Notes: a model not told the origin generated them from the letters alone. A stretch of DNA of 48,129 nucleotides from Chloroflexota bacterium (GCA_005880795.1 VBGP01000032.1:1-48129); one strand, 5' to 3'. Shown: positions 24,349 to 32,613, counted from the stretch's first letter. Numbers and translations are program-made.

Positions 24349-24953
24349 TAGCTGAACTTCCAGGTGGCCAGCCTGGTTGACATCTCCGTCTCGAGGTTCA
24401 GCAGGCCGGAATGCAGGTCCATGACCACCACGTGGTGAGGGGTCAGCGCGACACGCCTTCCATCGGCTAGCTTGACCGCCTGGACCGAGTTGCCCCACGA
24501 GATCGAATCGCTCGTGGGCGAATGCGACAGGTTCGCCTGCATCCACGAGAACAGGTCCGCGGAATCGCCGCGTTCGTAGGTTGAAAGGATCATGAACGCG
24601 AAGTCGCCCGGACAAGGGCTTGCCGAGCGGCTCGACGAGCCGGCGCTTGCCGCACTCGGGCAAGGCTTGGGGGTAGGCGGCACGTAGGTGACGTCGAACG
24701 TCAGGTCGAGTCCTGGCGGGCTTTCGCTGGCCTGCGAGCGCTCCGTGTACTTCCAGGTTCCCGGGTAGCAGAATCCCCAGCCCGCCTGCGGGTCCTCGAA
24801 CCCGTGGTCACCCTGCGAGCACTTGAGATCGCTGCCGATCTGAGGTACGCTCGGCACCGGGCGAGCGGAGGAACCCACCTGGCAGCTGGCCAGCAAGAGC
24901 GCCAGAGCGAGCGCCAGCACGATTTTCGGGGGATTTGGCAGCGGGGTCGGCAT
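24345..24953 (-). CDS. Lipoprotein of unknown function
   Basis: 202 residues from the ATG at 24953. The N-terminus is a lipoprotein signal: charged start, hydrophobic core VLALALALLLAS and lipobox cysteine (LLASC). The mature part starts Pro/Ser-rich and contains four or so cysteines, a WGFCYPGTWKY segment of the kind found in extracytoplasmic proteins of this size, and a C-terminal beta-rich region (RVALTPHHVVVMDLHSGLLN). No catalytic motif is seen and no family name can be given. A longer frame to 25094 exists but would place the signal internally. Confidence 0.8.
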   Translation of the reverse strand: MPTPLPNPPKIVLALALALLLASCQVGSSARPVPSVPQIGSDLKCSQGDHGFEDPQAGWGFCYPGTWKYTERSQASESPPGLDLTFDVTYVPPTPKPCPSAASAGSSSRSASPCPGDFAFMILSTYERGDSADLFSWMQANLSHSPTSDSISWGNSVQAVKLADGRRVALTPHHVVVMDLHSGLLNLETEMSTRLATWKFSY

Positions 24954-25060
24954 CCGGCGACTAATTGTGCGGGAGCAGGTACGCCTGCCGGTGCACGCGT
25001 TTTGCTCTCGGAATCCAAACGACGCCGGGGCCGGTAATGAGTTTGGAGGGGGGATCAGCA

Positions 25061-25456
25061 ATGGCGATTCGGAAAAAGGCAGACGACGCTCCACAGGAGA
25101 GGCTGGAGGCTGACCGGAAGCGACTCGAGCTCCTGGCCGCCCAGTGCGGCGAGGAGGCGGGGTTGCACCGGCCTCTGAACGACGTGGTCGGCGGCGTGAT
25201 CACCGGGATCCCGGAAGAGACCGACCTGGCCCAGGCCCTGTCCGACCGGGAGACGAGCGACCTCCTCGTCCACCTGCTCGACGAGAACAGGGAGCAGGTC
25301 GAAAGGGCGCTCGAGCGCCTGCGCGAGGGCGCGTACGGGGTCTGCGAAGGCTGCGGCCGTCGTATCCCAGAGGCTCGGCTGAAGTATCAGCCGGCCGCGA
25401 CGCGCTGCGTCGAGTGCCAGTCCCACTGGGACAGGCTCAACGGCAGAACCGCCTAG
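25061..25456 (+). CDS. DksA/TraR-type C4 zinc-finger protein
   Basis: 131 residues. The C-terminal zinc finger YGVCEGCGRRIP ... RCVECQ has two C-x2-C pairs 17 residues apart, as in TraR/DksA and related general stress proteins. The preceding helical region (RETSDLLVHLLDENREQVERALERLREGAYG) corresponds to the coiled-coil arm, though shorter than in DksA, and the N-terminal part is charged. Such proteins bind the RNA polymerase secondary channel and alter promoter response in stringent conditions; whether this one does is inferred. The ATG at 25061 has GGAGGGGGG at a 6-nt spacing, which decides the start over an upstream in-frame ATG at 25037. Confidence 0.88.
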   Translation: MAIRKKADDAPQERLEADRKRLELLAAQCGEEAGLHRPLNDVVGGVITGIPEETDLAQALSDRETSDLLVHLLDENREQVERALERLREGAYGVCEGCGRRIPEARLKYQPAATRCVECQSHWDRLNGRTA

Positions 25457-25468
25457 CTCTTGTTCTCC

Positions 25469-25511
25469 ACGCCCCTCTCCCCTCAGGGGAGAGGGTTAGG
25501 GAGAGGGGGGA
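25469..25511. repeat. GC-rich hairpin repeat copy 3
   Basis: CCCCTCTCCCC and GGGGAGAGGG form an inverted repeat around TCA, followed by a further GGGAGAGGGG. It fills the gap between the zinc-finger gene and the glycosyltransferase gene and could fold as an RNA hairpin. The arm sequence recurs inside moeA. Confidence 0.7.
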
Positions 25512-25535
25512 GCGCAGGGGCTTAACCTGTCCTCC

Positions 25536-26990
25536 GTGCGCGCGCCCGTCCCCTGGAAGTGGGTCGCGCTCCTCGCCGCGGTCAAGCTCGGCGTCACCAC
25601 GGCGGTCGCGGACCGCTACGGCTGGCACCGCGATGAGCTGTACTACCTGGCCTCGTCCCACCACCTCGCCTTCGGCTACGTCGACTACCCCCCGTTGGTC
25701 CCGCTCCTCGCGGCGGCGGACCAAGCCATTGCGCCCGGCTCGCTCGTAGCCCTGCGAGCGCTCCCGGCCCTTGCCGGAGCCGTCATCATCGTCCTGACCG
25801 CCCTGATCGCTCGCGAGCTCGGAGCCGGCACCCGCGCCCAGGCGTGGGCCGCGTTCGCGCTGCTGCTGTCGCCGATGTTCATCGGCGGCAACCTGATGTT
25901 TCAGACCGTCGCATTCGACGAGCTCGTATGGGCGATAGCAGTGTTTGCCTTCGCGCGATTGCTCCGCGACGGCAACCAACGCCTGTGGCCGCTCGCCGGC
26001 CTTGTCATCGGCGTTGGCCTGGAAACGAAATTCACGATCGCGGCGCTGCCCGTCGCGATACTCCTCGGCATCATGGTCACGGGGCGGCGGAGCGTACTCG
26101 CGTCGCCATGGCCGTGGATCGGCGTTGGCGTCGCGACCCTCCTGTTCCTCCCCAACCTCGCGTGGCAGGCGACCCATGACTGGATCAGCGTCCAGTACAC
26201 GATCTCCCACCACGGCAACACCGACGGGCCAGTCGCCTTCTGGCTGCAGCAGCTCCTGCTGTTCAACCCGCTGTTCCTGGTGCCTGGCGTCGCCGGCCTG
26301 GTCACCTTGCACCGGGACGCCAGATTCGCGCCTCTCGTCTATGCCGTCATCGGGGTCGAGCTCATCTTCTTCGCCGCCGGCGGCAAGGCTTACTATCCGG
26401 CGCCGGTCTATCCGGTGATCTACGCAGCGGGGGCGATGTGGCTCGACCAGCGACTGAGATCGACCATCGGCCTCACCGCGTTCGCGGCCGCATCGCTCGC
26501 ATTGATCCTGGTCCTGCTCCCGATCGGACTGCCTGTCCTGCCCGTGAAGACGATGGTGTCAATGAAGCTCTGGCAGGCGCGCAAGGACTACGCCGACATG
26601 ATCGGTTGGCCAGAGCTGGCCCAGGAAACCGCGCAGGTGTACAACGCGCTGCCGGCCAACCAGAAGGCAAACGCAATCATCCTCACGCAGAACTACGGCG
26701 AGGCGGGAGCGGTCGACTATTACGGACCTGCGCTAGGACTGCCGAAGGCGATCAGCCCGCACCTCACCTACTGGTACTGGGCGCCACCCCACCTTGACCC
26801 CAGCACGGTTGTCATGGTCGGCTTCAACCCGGAGGTAGCGGGTCGCTACTTCGCGGTTTGCCGCCAGGCCGGGACCGTCACCAACACCCTCGGGATTCAC
26901 AACGACGAGTTCGGCGCGCCCATCCTCGTTTGCACCAACCCGCGCCAAACGCTCTGGTCAGTGTGGCGGTCGCTTCAGACCCTCGACTGA
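25536..26990 (+). CDS. GT39-like membrane glycosyltransferase
   Basis: 484 residues. The N-terminal 350 contain about nine membrane helices; the first loop carries RYGWHRDELYYLASSHH and GYVDYPPLVPLL, the Asp-Glu and YPP motifs of the ArnT/PMT (GT-C) superfamily, where the acidic pair lies at the active site facing outside. The C-terminal 120 residues form a soluble extracytoplasmic domain. These enzymes use polyprenyl-phosphate sugars to modify lipids, glycans or proteins. Acceptor unknown. The GTG at 25536 is used (V-R-A-P-V-P-W-K), no clear Shine-Dalgarno. Repeats flank the gene on both sides. Confidence 0.85.
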   Translation: MRAPVPWKWVALLAAVKLGVTTAVADRYGWHRDELYYLASSHHLAFGYVDYPPLVPLLAAADQAIAPGSLVALRALPALAGAVIIVLTALIARELGAGTRAQAWAAFALLLSPMFIGGNLMFQTVAFDELVWAIAVFAFARLLRDGNQRLWPLAGLVIGVGLETKFTIAALPVAILLGIMVTGRRSVLASPWPWIGVGVATLLFLPNLAWQATHDWISVQYTISHHGNTDGPVAFWLQQLLLFNPLFLVPGVAGLVTLHRDARFAPLVYAVIGVELIFFAAGGKAYYPAPVYPVIYAAGAMWLDQRLRSTIGLTAFAAASLALILVLLPIGLPVLPVKTMVSMKLWQARKDYADMIGWPELAQETAQVYNALPANQKANAIILTQNYGEAGAVDYYGPALGLPKAISPHLTYWYWAPPHLDPSTVVMVGFNPEVAGRYFAVCRQAGTVTNTLGIHNDEFGAPILVCTNPRQTLWSVWRSLQTLD

Positions 26991-26997
26991 CGGATGG

Positions 26998-27041
26998 CTC
27001 CTCCCCATTCATGGGGAGGTGGCGCGAAGCGCCGGAGGGGC
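26998..27041. repeat. GC-rich hairpin repeat copy 4
   Basis: CCTCCCC-ATTCAT-GGGGAGG followed by GGCGCGAAGCGCC and GGAGGGG: a double hairpin between two convergent genes, where it could act as a bidirectional terminator. Layout matches the copies at 8877-8923 and 47080-47131. Confidence 0.75.
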
Positions 27042-27045
27042 TGAA

Positions 27046-27243
27046 TTAAACCCGCTTAGAAGATCGGCTCCGTAGGCCACCCGCCCCGACCCCCAGGCCC
27101 ACGACGATCATCGCCAACCCGATCCAGAACCATTTCATATCGCCGGTCATGAAGCTCCCAGGGATGAAACCCAGACCCTGCCCCGCGAACACCGCGCCGA
27201 TCAGCAAGACGAGCAGTCCCACGACGAACAAGGCGACTCTCAC
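27046..27243 (-). CDS. Small two-TM membrane protein
   Basis: 65 residues starting at GTG 27243. Two hydrophobic helices: VALFVVGLLVLLIGAVFAGQ and MKWFWIGLAMIVVGLGVGAG, joined by LGFIPGSFMTGD, and a basic C-terminal tail (RSRSSKR). The LVLxGxxFxxQGLGxIPGSxMTG pattern is widespread in small uncharacterised membrane proteins of soil bacteria. It follows the aldehyde dehydrogenase gene by 27 bp in the same direction and is probably co-transcribed. Function unknown. Confidence 0.75.
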   Translation of the reverse strand: MRVALFVVGLLVLLIGAVFAGQGLGFIPGSFMTGDMKWFWIGLAMIVVGLGVGAGGLRSRSSKRV

Positions 27244-27270
27244 GACAGGCCAGTACCGAGCTCGGTTACC

Positions 27271-28701
27271 TCAAATTCCGCCGTAGACGACCGACTTCTC
27301 CTCCGTGTACTGGAGAAACGCCTGCACGCCGTGCTCCTTCCCGAACCCCGACTGCTTGGTGCCGCCGAAGGGCAGCTCGTCGTGCGCGATCTGCAGCGCG
27401 TTGACCCACGTGTAGCCGGCCTCGAGCTCGTGCACACCGCGATGCGCCGCGGCCATGTTGGTGGTCCAGATCGACGACCCGAGACCGTACTGCGAGGCGT
27501 TGGCCAGCCGCAGTCCTTCGTCGAGGTCCTTGATGCGCCGAACAGGAAGCGCCGGCCCGAAGACTTCCTCGGTCCACATGCGCGCGCCGTCGGGCACGTT
27601 CTCGAGGATCGTCGGCTCGATGAACCAGCCCTTCTCGTACTCCGAGCCCTTCGGCCTGCCGCCCCCGAATACCACCTTCGCGCCGCGGTCGATCGCGTCC
27701 TTGACCTGGGCCTCGACCTCGGCCCGCTGTGTTTCCGAGTGCATCGGTCCCATCCGGCTGTCCTTCTCGAGACCGTTGCCGGGCTTCAGCTTCGACGCTC
27801 GCGCCACCAGCTTTTCCAGGAGCGCGTCGTACGCGCCCTCCTGGACGTACAGCCGCTTCACGGCGAGGCACGCCTGGCCGCAGTTGAAGAAGCGACCGAC
27901 CGAGATTGCGCGGGCCGCTCCCTCGAGGTCCGCGTCGTCGAGCACGATGCACGGGTCGCTTCCACCGAGCTCGAGCGTGATCTTCTTCAGGCCTTCCGCA
28001 GCCCGTGCCATCACCTTCTTTCCGGTGGGCGTCGAACCCGTGAGCGCGATCTTCCGGATGAGCGGATGCCCGACGATCGCCTCGCCCGTCGCCTGGCCCA
28101 GCACCACGTTGACGACTCCCTCCGGCAGACCACCCTCGATCAGGGCCTCGATGCAGGCGAGCGTGGCCAGCGGCGTCGTGCTCGCCGGCTTGAGGACGAC
28201 CGTGTTGCCCGCCGCGATCGCGGGCGCCACTTTGTTGGCCGCGAGCGTGAGCGGGAAGTTCCAGGGGACGATGGCGCCGCAAACGCCGATCGGGTTGCGG
28301 ACGACCAGGCCGTAGGTCGAGAGGTCGGGCAGCCTGACGTGCTCGCCGTGGATCTTGTCGGCGAGGTCGGCGAACCAGGCGATGTTCTCGCCGAACCGCT
28401 GCGCCTCGATGCGCGACTCGAGGAGGGTCTTGCCCTGCTCCTTGGTCAGGATCGGTGCGATGTGCTCGACCTTCTGCAGCATGTGCTGCGCGGCCTTGTG
28501 GAGGATTTCCGCACGCTTGTTCGCCGGCAGCTTGGACCAGGTTGTGAATGCTTTCGCCGCCGCCTGTGCCGCCTTGTCGACGTCCGCGGCACCGCCGGAC
28601 GGGACCTCGTCGACGACCTCGCCAGTGGCCGGGTTGCGGACCTCATAGGTCTTGCCCGACGCGGCCTTGGTCCTGTCGCCTTCGATGATCATCGTCGCCA
28701 T
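27271..28701 (-). CDS. NAD(P)-dependent aldehyde dehydrogenase
   Basis: 476 residues, full ALDH length. Visible are the nucleotide-binding region GVCGAIVPWNFPLTLAANKVAPA and KPASTTPLATL, ALTGSTPTGKKVM, the general-base Glu in ITLELGGSDP, and the nucleophile Cys in FFNCGQACLAVKR. The C-terminal PFGGTKQSGFGKEHG is the usual end motif. It oxidises an aldehyde to the acid; succinate semialdehyde and aliphatic aldehydes are the commonest substrates of this subgroup, but the sequence does not settle it. The ATG at 28701 has an ACGGGGGTG about 6 nt upstream. A CATAAT sequence near 28740 could be its -10. Confidence 0.93.
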   Translation of the reverse strand: MATMIIEGDRTKAASGKTYEVRNPATGEVVDEVPSGGAADVDKAAQAAAKAFTTWSKLPANKRAEILHKAAQHMLQKVEHIAPILTKEQGKTLLESRIEAQRFGENIAWFADLADKIHGEHVRLPDLSTYGLVVRNPIGVCGAIVPWNFPLTLAANKVAPAIAAGNTVVLKPASTTPLATLACIEALIEGGLPEGVVNVVLGQATGEAIVGHPLIRKIALTGSTPTGKKVMARAAEGLKKITLELGGSDPCIVLDDADLEGAARAISVGRFFNCGQACLAVKRLYVQEGAYDALLEKLVARASKLKPGNGLEKDSRMGPMHSETQRAEVEAQVKDAIDRGAKVVFGGGRPKGSEYEKGWFIEPTILENVPDGARMWTEEVFGPALPVRRIKDLDEGLRLANASQYGLGSSIWTTNMAAAHRGVHELEAGYTWVNALQIAHDELPFGGTKQSGFGKEHGVQAFLQYTEEKSVVYGGI

Positions 28702-28773
28702 GCGGCACCCCCGTAGCTATTTCTATGGATCGTTCGATTCATTATGTGGCGAGGCGGGCGTGCGCCGTTTTGC

Positions 28774-29778
28774 TCAGTCGGCGACCCGGCCAAAACCCCG
28801 CCACGAGTTGCGGTTGCGCCAGCTGATCGTCACGTCCCGCAGCTCGCCGCGCCGAAACCAGCTCTCGAACTCTTCGCGCCGCAGATAGAAGGCGACCGGC
28901 GCTACGAGGTGATCGAACACGATGTTGTAGTTCCTGCGGAAGCTGAAGCTCGACAGGCTGTAGAGGTACTCGCGTGAAGGCAGAGCCCTGAAAAGCGCGG
29001 TTTTGTGGAGCGGCCTGTACACGCCCTTCACCAGCGAATGCAGGACCACTGACATCGGCCAGGCGATCACCGGCAGGACGGATGGCGGGATGTGGGTTGT
29101 GACGTTCTCGCGCAGCGGGTTGATGAAGCCGTGCACGACGGCGTTGTTTTCCCGGCCGTAGACCCATGCGAAGATCGCGCCACCCGGTTTTACGAAACGC
29201 ACGAGCGACTGGAAGCCGGCCTCCGGATCGGGCATGTGATGGAGCACGCCGATCGAGTAAATGAAGTCGAAAGGACCTCCTTCATCCGCTCGTGCAAACG
29301 GAGGGTGGTTGATGTCGCCCTGCACCACGTGAGCGTTCGGCATCTTGCCGATGTTCTCGTAAGCCGTGTCGACGGCGTCGCTCAGGTCCATCCCCACAAC
29401 ATCGCGGGCCCCGTACCGCGCCGCGTAGAAGGCGTGGCGGCCGTTGCCGCAGCCCGCGTCGAGCACGACCTTGCCCCGGAAGAAGTCGGGTTGGATTGGA
29501 TGGATCCAGTCGAGGAATTGCGCCTCGTACTCGTCGTAGAGCTCGACGAACTCCCGCCACTGCCAGCCAAACGCTGCGGCCGTCTGTTGAGACACTCGGG
29601 AAGGTTCAGGTGGAAGAAGCCGTGGCACACCGTTGCTTATCGCGTAGCAAGCAGTGCATTTCCGGCAGGCAAGTTCGCCCGTTGCTATCTCGCCATCGCG
29701 GTCCCGCTCACCCTCACGCAGCTCAAGCGCCGCCCCACACGAAGGACACGCGAGCATCGGTACCAGGCGGGGCTTCAT
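28774..29778 (-). CDS. SAM methyltransferase with N-terminal zinc-ribbon (Trm112-like)
   Basis: 334 residues. An N-terminal Trm112-type ribbon (LACPSCGAALEL ... ACRKCTACYAISNGVPRLLPPE) is followed by a class I methyltransferase domain: VVLDAGCGNGRHAFYAARYG (motif I), VVGMDLSDAV, HVVQGDINHPPF, YSIGVLHHMPDPEAG. A C-terminal region with a membrane-like segment (VLPVIAWPMSVVLHSLVKG) is typical of methyltransferases working on lipid- or glycan-linked substrates. The ATG at 29778 overlaps the stop of the next upstream gene as ATGA; an upstream in-frame codon at 29799 is less likely. The two methyltransferase genes form a coupled pair. Confidence 0.9.
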   Translation of the reverse strand: MKPRLVPMLACPSCGAALELREGERDRDGEIATGELACRKCTACYAISNGVPRLLPPEPSRVSQQTAAAFGWQWREFVELYDEYEAQFLDWIHPIQPDFFRGKVVLDAGCGNGRHAFYAARYGARDVVGMDLSDAVDTAYENIGKMPNAHVVQGDINHPPFARADEGGPFDFIYSIGVLHHMPDPEAGFQSLVRFVKPGGAIFAWVYGRENNAVVHGFINPLRENVTTHIPPSVLPVIAWPMSVVLHSLVKGVYRPLHKTALFRALPSREYLYSLSSFSFRRNYNIVFDHLVAPVAFYLRREEFESWFRRGELRDVTISWRNRNSWRGFGRVAD

Positions 29779-30572
29779 CCCACCTTGCGAGCGACGCATA
29801 GAAGTGATGCTCCGAATGGCATGTCGACGCGCCGGAGGATTGGAATCTCGAACTCGAAGATTCTCCGAAGGATTCCGTTAGACCATTCCGGATGCAGGTC
29901 ATTTTCGGTGTCGTAGTCGTTCCGAAACCTCATTCGGAGCTTCAGCCACTGCCTTCCGGCATAGATGACTGGTAACAGGAAGGTTGAGACATATGTCTGG
30001 CGTTCGATCTCGAGACCTGAGCGCAACACCGCATCGCGAAGAGTTCCCGAAACGTAGCGCCTCTTGTGGTGGGAGACATCGTCTTGCAGACTCCACAACC
30101 ACCGGTGGGCAGGTACAAAGATGAAAAGGCGGCCGCCCGGCTTGAGCACTCGAGAAAACTCACAAAGCGCGGCTACGTCGTCGTCGAGGTGCTCCAGCAC
30201 ATCCAGCGCCGTCACAACGTCAAATCGGTTCGAGGCGAATGGAAGCTCAAGGACGTCTGCATTCTGGACGTTGACCAGTCCGCGTCTGCGGCAAAACTGG
30301 AGAGCCTCGTCAGAAATGTCAACCCCGCTAACGCTCCCCAGATGGCTCAGCTGCTGCAGCATCAGGCCGGTTCCACAGCCGGCGTCCAAAACGTCGAGAT
30401 CATCCCGATCTCGGTACCGCTGCCGTATCCAGTCCAGGACGATGTTGCGCCGCGCCGCGAGCCACCAGTGGGTGGCTTCGGTGTCATAGAGGATTTGATA
30501 GGTGTGAGTTTCCAACCTGCCGTATTTAACCAACCGGGTGGCCGGTTTGATCAGGATTCGATAATTAGGCAT
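29775..30572 (-). CDS. Class I SAM-dependent methyltransferase
   Basis: 265 residues, a Methyltransf_11/23 domain: LDVLDAGCGTGLMLQQLSHLG (motif I), VSGVDISDEALQFC, NADVLELPFASNRFDVVTALDVLEHLDDD, LKPGGRLFIFVPAHRWLWS. The N-terminus YDTEATHWWLAARRNIV is characteristic of a methyltransferase subgroup common in cell-surface polysaccharide clusters. Base composition here is visibly less GC-rich than in the neighbours, with more third-position A/T, which hints at recent transfer. It starts at ATG 30572, divergent from an enoyl-CoA hydratase gene 32 bp away, and overlaps the downstream methyltransferase (ATGA). Confidence 0.9.
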   Translation of the reverse strand: MPNYRILIKPATRLVKYGRLETHTYQILYDTEATHWWLAARRNIVLDWIRQRYRDRDDLDVLDAGCGTGLMLQQLSHLGSVSGVDISDEALQFCRRRGLVNVQNADVLELPFASNRFDVVTALDVLEHLDDDVAALCEFSRVLKPGGRLFIFVPAHRWLWSLQDDVSHHKRRYVSGTLRDAVLRSGLEIERQTYVSTFLLPVIYAGRQWLKLRMRFRNDYDTENDLHPEWSNGILRRIFEFEIPILRRVDMPFGASLLCVARKVG

Positions 30573-30604
30573 TCGTTCAGCAGCGCATTTGGGGAGGGCG
30601 TGAC

Positions 30605-31381
30605 ATGCCGGTGAGGTTGGAGAAGCAGGGCGGAGTCGGCATCATCGTGCTCGACCGGCCGCCGGCCAACAGCTACGACTATGCATTTCTTCGGTCCTTC
30701 GCGGGCGTGGTTGACGATGTGCGCGCCGACGAAGACATCCACGCCGTGGTGGTCACCAGCGCCTCGGAAAAGTTCTTCTCGGCCGGTGCGGACGTCAGCG
30801 CATTCGCCGCCGGCACGACCCGCTCGCGCGTCATGACCGCGACGCTGGCACACGAGGCGTTCAGGAAGATGGAGAACACGCCCATCTTTTTCATCGCCGC
30901 CATCGCCGGGCACTGCCTGGGCGGCGGTTTTGAGCTGGCCCTGGCCTGTGACCTGCGCTTCGCCGCCGAGGGCACCTACCAGATCGGTCTTCCCGAGCTG
31001 AACCTTGGACTCTTCCCCGGAAGCGGCGGCACGCAGCGACTGCCCCGTCTCGTCGGGCTGTCGAAGGGCATGGACTTCATCATCAACGCCACCACGATGC
31101 CGCCGGCCCAGGCCAAGGAGGCGGGCCTGGTCGACCGCCTGTTCCCCGATGCCGCCTCCTGCCGCGAGGGGGCGATCGAGTACGCGACGAAGATCGCATC
31201 CGGTCCGAGCGTGGCGCTCGGCCACGCCAAGCTCGCGATCACCCAGGGCTACGGCGCTCCGCTCGACCTCGGCCTCGCCCTCGAACGCGAAGCGATCAGC
31301 CGCGTGTTCGTCTCGCAAGACGCCAACGAAGGCATCAAAGCATTCGGCGAAAAGAGGAAGCCCGAGTTCAAGGGAGAGTGA
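30605..31381 (+). CDS. Enoyl-CoA hydratase/isomerase (crotonase) with both catalytic Glu
   Basis: 258 residues. The oxyanion-hole loops SAGADVSAF and AGHCLGGGFELALACDLRFA are present. Both hydratase glutamates are retained (Glu of GGGFELAL and Glu of GLPELNLGLFPGSGGTQRLPR), so this is a hydratase proper. It would convert trans-2-enoyl-CoA to 3-hydroxyacyl-CoA in beta-oxidation or aromatic degradation. The ATG at 30605 has GGGGAGGG 6 nt upstream. The stop at 31379-31381 is followed by a 20-codon ORF and then rsgA. Two further crotonase genes lie at the right end of the window. Confidence 0.93.
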   Translation: MPVRLEKQGGVGIIVLDRPPANSYDYAFLRSFAGVVDDVRADEDIHAVVVTSASEKFFSAGADVSAFAAGTTRSRVMTATLAHEAFRKMENTPIFFIAAIAGHCLGGGFELALACDLRFAAEGTYQIGLPELNLGLFPGSGGTQRLPRLVGLSKGMDFIINATTMPPAQAKEAGLVDRLFPDAASCREGAIEYATKIASGPSVALGHAKLAITQGYGAPLDLGLALEREAISRVFVSQDANEGIKAFGEKRKPEFKGE

Positions 31382-31422
31382 TAGGCTTCCGTCCGTAAAT
31401 TCAAGAAGGAGGTGGCGTTTCC

Positions 31423-31485
31423 ATGGCTGAGCTTGCAATGACCTCATCCCGGCCGTCGGCCGCCTCCGGAGCCCGCCCCAGCTAA
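31423..31485 (+). CDS. 20-codon small ORF with perfect Shine-Dalgarno
   Basis: MAELAMTSSRPSAASGARPS, preceded by AAGGAGGT (31406-31413), an exact anti-16S match, at a 9-nt spacing. It lies between the crotonase gene and rsgA, and is followed by a GC-rich hairpin (31498-31516). The peptide is Ser/Ala/Pro/Arg-rich, with no membrane segment. It may be a leader peptide affecting rsgA, a true small protein, or an unused ORF. The very strong ribosome site is unusual here, where many genes lack one. Confidence 0.5.
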   Translation: MAELAMTSSRPSAASGARPS

Positions 31486-31497
31486 ACCTCCGGCGCT

Positions 31498-31516
31498 GCG
31501 GACCGACAAAGTCCGC
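31498..31516 (+). promoter_or_regulatory. Hairpin between small ORF and rsgA
   Basis: GCGGAC-CGACAAA-GTCCGC: a perfect 6-bp stem with a 7-nt loop, 12 nt after the small ORF stop and 12 nt before the GGAGGAG of rsgA. No U-tract follows, so it is not a classical terminator; a translational or attenuation role is conceivable. Confidence 0.4.
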
Positions 31517-31541
31517 TCGTTCATGACCGGAGGAGCTCGAG

Positions 31542-32564
31542 TTGCCTGACCACGATTCCCAGCTCGCCGTGCTGGGCTGGGATCTCCAATACGAGGAAAA
31601 GTTCAAACAGATCGCCGGCCCTCGCGACGCGCCCGCGCGCGTGGTCGCCGATTTCGGCGCCGAATACGTTCTCCACGACGGATCCGCGACGCTTCGCGCC
31701 ACCACACGCAAGGTCGACCCTGCAGTCGGCGATTGGGTCGCCTTCGAGGGAGGCGCCATCAATGGAATCGTCGACCGCCGCACGGTGTTCTCGCGCCGTG
31801 CCGCCGGAGTCGAGACGCTCGAGCAGGTCCTCGCGGCCAACGCCGACCTTGCATTCGTGGTGGCGGCGGCGACCGACGTCAACACGCGAAGGATCGAGCG
31901 CTACCTGACCATCGCTTGGCAGAGCGGCGCGGTCCCGATCGTCGTCCTGACCAAAGCGGACACCACACAGACCCCCGAGGCGATGCGCGCCGAGCTCGAA
32001 TCCGCGGCGGGCGGCACGACGGTGATCGTCACCAGCAGCGTTTCGGGCGAAGGGATAGAAGAGGTCGCGCGTCTGCTGCGGCCCGCCCGCACCGCCGTGC
32101 TGCTGGGCCCCTCCGGCACAGGCAAATCGACCCTGATCAACGCCATCCTCGGCGCAGAGGTGATGCGGACCCGTGAGATCCATCGCTCCGGCGAAGGCCG
32201 ACACATGACCAGCCACCGCCAGCTGGTGCAGCTGCCGGAGGGCGGGATGATCATCGACACTCCCGGCCTGCGCGAGGCGCAGCTCTGGGGTGGTGAAGAT
32301 GTCCTCGCCAACATATTCGAGGACGTCGAAGCGCTCGCCTTCCAGTGTCGCTTCAGCGATTGCGCGCATGAGACGGAGCCAGGGTGCGCGATCAAGTCGG
32401 CGCTCGCCGATGGCAGCCTCGACGCGGACCGATTCAAGAGCTACCGCAAGCTGATGCGCGAGCTGCGGGCCGTGGCGGCCAAGACCGATGCCCGCATCCG
32501 CATCGAGGATCGAAAGAAGTGGAAGCAGATCACGATGGCGGCGCGGACCAGGACTCGTCCGTGA
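31542..32564 (+). CDS. rsgA: Ribosome small subunit-dependent GTPase A (RsgA)
   Basis: RsgA is a circularly permuted GTPase that checks late 30S subunit assembly. The 340-residue protein shows the N-terminal OB-fold (RVVADFGAEYVLHDGSATLRAT, VGDWVAFEGG), then the permuted GTPase order G4 VLTKAD near 134-139, G5 SSVSGEG, G1 LLGPSGTGKSTLINAILG near 186-203, the T-S-H-R-Q-L switch region and G3 IDTPGLRE, and the C-terminal zinc motif CRFSDCAHETEPGC. The TTG at 31542 has GGAGGAG at 6 nt spacing. A perfect 12-bp hairpin follows the stop. Confidence 0.96.
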   Translation: MPDHDSQLAVLGWDLQYEEKFKQIAGPRDAPARVVADFGAEYVLHDGSATLRATTRKVDPAVGDWVAFEGGAINGIVDRRTVFSRRAAGVETLEQVLAANADLAFVVAAATDVNTRRIERYLTIAWQSGAVPIVVLTKADTTQTPEAMRAELESAAGGTTVIVTSSVSGEGIEEVARLLRPARTAVLLGPSGTGKSTLINAILGAEVMRTREIHRSGEGRHMTSHRQLVQLPEGGMIIDTPGLREAQLWGGEDVLANIFEDVEALAFQCRFSDCAHETEPGCAIKSALADGSLDADRFKSYRKLMRELRAVAAKTDARIRIEDRKKWKQITMAARTRTRP

Positions 32565-32567
32565 ATA

Positions 32568-32596
32568 GAAGAGCCTGGCGCGATGCCAGGCTCTTC
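32568..32596. terminator. Probable bidirectional terminator hairpin
   Basis: GAAGAGCCTGGC - GCGAT - GCCAGGCTCTTC: a perfect 12-bp stem with a 5-nt loop, located between the convergent rsgA and secreted-protein genes. Neither side has a strong U-tract (minus side reads TATTCAC), so termination efficiency is uncertain. Confidence 0.75.
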
Positions 32597-32613
32597 GGGG
32601 GAGGCAGGGATCG

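Noticed and set aside
32568-32596. Hairpin read as a regulatory element of the secreted-protein gene
   Set aside because: It sits after both stop codons of convergent genes, which is the place for a shared terminator.
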